This document shows positions 7,881 through 9,181 of a DNA stretch of 9,181 bases, one piece after another. Location: the NCBI GenBank assembly GCA_900554925.1, contig USJG01000088.1:1-9181 (forward strand). The letters are read 5' to 3'. This DNA comes from an uncultured Lachnospiraceae bacterium. GTDB lineage: Bacteria > Bacillota > Clostridia > Lachnospirales > Lachnospiraceae. Each line of letters starts with the position of its first letter. Positions within the stretch are counted from its first letter, which is position 1. The notes beneath the pieces are model-generated. The model did not search any database, had not been told where the DNA came from, and saw nothing but the letters and a program-made list of their open reading frames with translations. The translations under genes were made by a program, and so were the position numbers.

Positions 7881-8728
7881 TGATACAGAATAAACGGACA
7901 AAAACCACAAACGCCATTTTATTTGTCGTCCTCTGCGTAGTAGCGGTGGCTGTGCTGTATCCTTTGTTTTTCATTTTGAACAACTCCTTTAAGGGAAAGT
8001 TCTTTATCAGTAAAGATCCCTTTGCACTGCCTACATCAGAAACCTTTGCAGGAATTACCAACTATGTAAATGGTCTGATTAAAACAGGACTTTTATCAGC
8101 AATTGGCTGGTCCTTCTTTATCACGATTTTATCAGTGGTACTCATAATTCTGTTTACATCTATGACAGCTTATTATATCACCAGGGTAAAAGGAAAATTG
8201 ACACAGGGACTCTATTATATGTTTGTATTTTCCATGATCGTACCTTTCCAGATGGTAATGTTTACCATGTCATCCCTGGCAGATACCTTCCATCTTAAGA
8301 ATCCGGTGGGTATGTGTGTTCTTTATCTGGGATTTGGTGCGGGCCAGGCAGTATTTATGTTTGCAGGCTTTATAAAGTCAGTGCCCATTGATATTGAGGA
8401 AGCGGCTATGATCGATGGCTGTACGCCGTTGCAGAACTATTTCAGAGTAGTTTTCCCTATCCTTAAGCCTACAGCAATTACAGTAGCCATTTTGGAAGCT
8501 ATGTGGATATGGAACGACTTCCTGCTTCCTTATCTGGTAATCGGTATCAGCACGAAGTACAAAACGATTCCTGTAGTAGTTCAGATGCTGGTAGGTTCCA
8601 ACGGAAATAAGGATATGGGAGCGCTTATGGCCATGCTGGTGCTTGCCATCATTCCTATTATTATCTTCTATCTGACTTGCCAGAAATACATCATTGAAGG
8701 TGTTGTTGCTGGTGCGGTCAAGGGTTAA
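7880..8728 (+). CDS. Sugar ABC transporter permease, MalG type
   Basis: This is the second channel subunit, pairing with the MalF-type permease just upstream. The 282 residues show an N-terminal membrane segment at about 12-34, then segments near 74-98, 108-130, 142-165, 196-220 and 248-266. The EAA loop is EAAMIDGCTPLQNYFRVVFP at 174-193, and the protein ends in YIIEGVVAGAVKG, the characteristic MalG-family C-terminus. The Shine-Dalgarno AAGGAGGTGG at 7863-7872 lies inside the upstream gene. No ATP-binding protein gene follows, which is normal for Firmicute CUT1 systems that share one MsmX/MsiK-like ATPase (established for the family; inferred here). Confidence 0.93.
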   Translation: MIQNKRTKTTNAILFVVLCVVAVAVLYPLFFILNNSFKGKFFISKDPFALPTSETFAGITNYVNGLIKTGLLSAIGWSFFITILSVVLIILFTSMTAYYITRVKGKLTQGLYYMFVFSMIVPFQMVMFTMSSLADTFHLKNPVGMCVLYLGFGAGQAVFMFAGFIKSVPIDIEEAAMIDGCTPLQNYFRVVFPILKPTAITVAILEAMWIWNDFLLPYLVIGISTKYKTIPVVVQMLVGSNGNKDMGALMAMLVLAIIPIIIFYLTCQKYIIEGVVAGAVKG

Positions 8729-8731
8729 AAT
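8703..8731 (+). promoter_or_regulatory. Possible promoter for an intergenic RNA
   Basis: TTGTTG at 8703-8708 and TAAAAT at 8726-8731 are separated by exactly 17 nt. The -35 matches TTGACA at three of six positions and the -10 matches TATAAT at five of six. It overlaps the last codons of the MalG-type permease. Transcription would begin near 8738, within the first palindrome described below. The weak -35 makes this tentative. Confidence 0.3.
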
Positions 8732-8773
8732 GGATAGATCCATTTAATTTAGGTTTAATTTGGAAAATTCCAA
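8728..8773. promoter_or_regulatory. Two TGGA-N4-TCCA palindromes, centres 30 bp apart
   Basis: The first palindrome has 8-bp arms, AAATGGAT (8728-8735) and ATCCATTT (8738-8745). The second has 6-bp arms, TTGGAA (8760-8765) and TTCCAA (8768-8773). Both contain TGGA-N4-TCCA (8731-8742 and 8761-8772), with centres 30 bp apart, close to three helical turns. The 2-nt centres are too short for good RNA hairpins at full arm length, which favours DNA-binding sites for a dimer. The binding protein is unknown; the LysR-type regulator downstream is one candidate. Confidence 0.45.
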
Positions 8774-8774
8774 T

Positions 8775-8865
8775 TAGACAATACCTGTACTCCCGTTGCA
8801 GTGGCGGAATATCTACCCGTGTTCCGCCACGGGGCAACACAGGGGAATACAATGCTTTAAGTCTA
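8775..8865 (+). ncRNA. Uncharacterised structured RNA element (long interrupted stem)
   Basis: Nested complementary arms run from outside in: TAGAC (8775-8779) with GTCTA (8861-8865); GTACTCCC (8787-8794) with GGGAATAC (8843-8850), one mismatch; GTTGC (8795-8799) with GCAAC (8834-8838); and GTGGCGGAA (8801-8809) with TTCCGCCAC (8822-8830), closing a 12-nt loop. Asymmetric bulges (ggg at 8831-8833, acag at 8839-8842) and an internal loop interrupt the rod. No convincing protein frame with a ribosome binding site is present. An intrinsic terminator follows 16 nt later. It could be the 3' UTR of the transporter mRNA, an independent small RNA, or a leader of the lysR gene. I do not recognise it as a known riboswitch, 4.5S RNA or tmRNA. 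Confidence 0.5.
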
Positions 8866-8880
8866 TAAAGGACAGCAACA

Positions 8881-8906
8881 GGCGGCTTTCGTAAGCCGCC
8901 TCTTTT
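8881..8906 (+). terminator. Intrinsic terminator
   Basis: GGCGGCTT (8881-8888) and AAGCCGCC (8893-8900) form a perfect 8-bp GC-rich stem with a TCGT loop, extended by an A-T pair, and are followed by TCTTTT at 8901-8906. The T tract lies only on the + side, so it acts on rightward transcripts: the transporter operon and/or the intergenic RNA. It insulates the lysR gene, whose own promoter lies beyond it. Confidence 0.88.
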
Positions 8907-8911
8907 GGTTC

Positions 8912-8940
8912 TTGTATCAAAGGCAGGTTTATATTACAAT
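8912..8940 (+). promoter_or_regulatory. Probable promoter of the LysR-family gene
   Basis: TTGTAT at 8912-8917 and TACAAT at 8935-8940 are separated by 17 nt; the -10 has one mismatch to TATAAT. The start would fall near 8947, giving a leader of about 25 nt to the GTG. TTGTA and TACAA are themselves inverted repeats overlapping the two boxes, so autoregulation by a dimeric protein is possible but unproven. Confidence 0.55.
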
Positions 8941-8971
8941 GTTACAGTACGGGATAAAAAGGAGGTTTTAA

Positions 8972-9181
8972 GTGGCAGAAAATCTTGAATACTATAAGGT
9001 GTTTTATTACGCTGCTTTAAATGGCAGCCTGACGGCGGCGGCCACAGAGCTTTCCATATCTCAGCCGGCAGTGAGCCAGGCATTAAAACAGCTTGAAAGC
9101 GTGCTTGGGGCAAAGCTGTTTGTGCGGTCCTCCAGAGGAATCAGGCTGACGCCGGAGGGGCAGGTTTTGTATGGTCATATC
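8972..9181 (+). CDS. LysR-family transcriptional regulator (N-terminal part, cut by window end)
   Basis: The first 70 codons are visible and match the winged helix-turn-helix DNA-binding domain of LysR-type regulators. SLTAAATELSISQPAVSQAL (about 19-38) is the HTH, followed by KQLESVLGAKLFVRSSRGI and LTPEGQ (60-65), the standard wing region. The effector-binding domain lies beyond the window, so the ligand and target genes are unknown. The GTG start is supported by GGAGG at 8961-8965, 6 nt upstream, and by the usual N-terminal spacing to the HTH. Unlike many LysR genes it is not divergent from its neighbour: it follows the sugar transporter in the same direction, separated by a terminator and with its own promoter. 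A regulatory link to the transporter is therefore possible but not indicated. Confidence 0.93.
   Translation, partial: MAENLEYYKVFYYAALNGSLTAAATELSISQPAVSQALKQLESVLGAKLFVRSSRGIRLTPEGQVLYGHI

Noticed and set aside
8378..8743. A 121-codon minus-strand open frame opposite the MalG-type gene
   Set aside because: It is antisense to the conserved EAA loop and C-terminus of the permease, and no start signal is seen.
8795..8838. The strong hairpin as a mobile palindromic repeat (REP or MITE)
   Set aside because: Only one copy exists in the window, and no terminal repeats or target-site duplication are visible.
8738..8906. The intergenic RNA as 6S RNA (ssrS)
   Set aside because: The length and the interrupted rod are compatible, but I could not recognise a conserved central bubble or 5'/3' closing stem, so the name is not supported without a covariance search.

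Overview
The window reads as chromosomal DNA from an anaerobic gut-type Firmicute, most likely a Lachnospiraceae (Clostridia). This rests on the character of the carbamoyl-phosphate synthase and DegV proteins, strong AAGGAGG-type ribosome binding sites, a lipoprotein with a Thr/Glu/Ala-rich linker, and a sugar ABC transporter operon with no ATPase gene of its own. The genus cannot be fixed from the sequence alone. All supported genes lie on the + strand.

Region 1 (1-5325) is a pyrimidine/arginine precursor unit. The last codons of an unidentified upstream gene overlap the start of carA. carA overlaps carB by 8 nt. A DegV/FakB-type fatty-acid-binding protein gene follows carB after 19 nt. Together CarA and CarB make carbamoyl phosphate; the DegV protein is probably only co-transcribed. 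A 14-bp hairpin at 5371-5408 probably ends this unit.

Region 2 (about 5410-8728) is a CUT1-family carbohydrate ABC importer: an abundant-looking substrate-binding lipoprotein, then two permeases of the MalF and MalG types. A perfect TATAAT box and a near-perfect 16-bp palindrome resembling a LacI/CcpA operator precede the lipoprotein gene. A terminator-like hairpin separates the lipoprotein from the permeases, a layout that usually gives more binding protein than permease. No ATP-binding subunit and no glycoside hydrolase are present here, so a shared MsmX/MsiK-type ATPase encoded elsewhere is inferred.

Region 3 (8729-8971) is a 243-nt gap that is unusually rich in structure. It holds two TGGA-N4-TCCA palindromes 30 bp apart, a long interrupted stem (8775-8865), and a textbook intrinsic terminator (8881-8906). 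A possible promoter at 8703-8731 would make this an independent RNA of about 170 nt. I do not recognise its family, and it is the best candidate in the window for something undescribed. A separate promoter (8912-8940) follows the terminator and serves the last gene.

Region 4 (8972 to the window end) is the N-terminal 70 codons of a LysR-family regulator, cut by the window edge.
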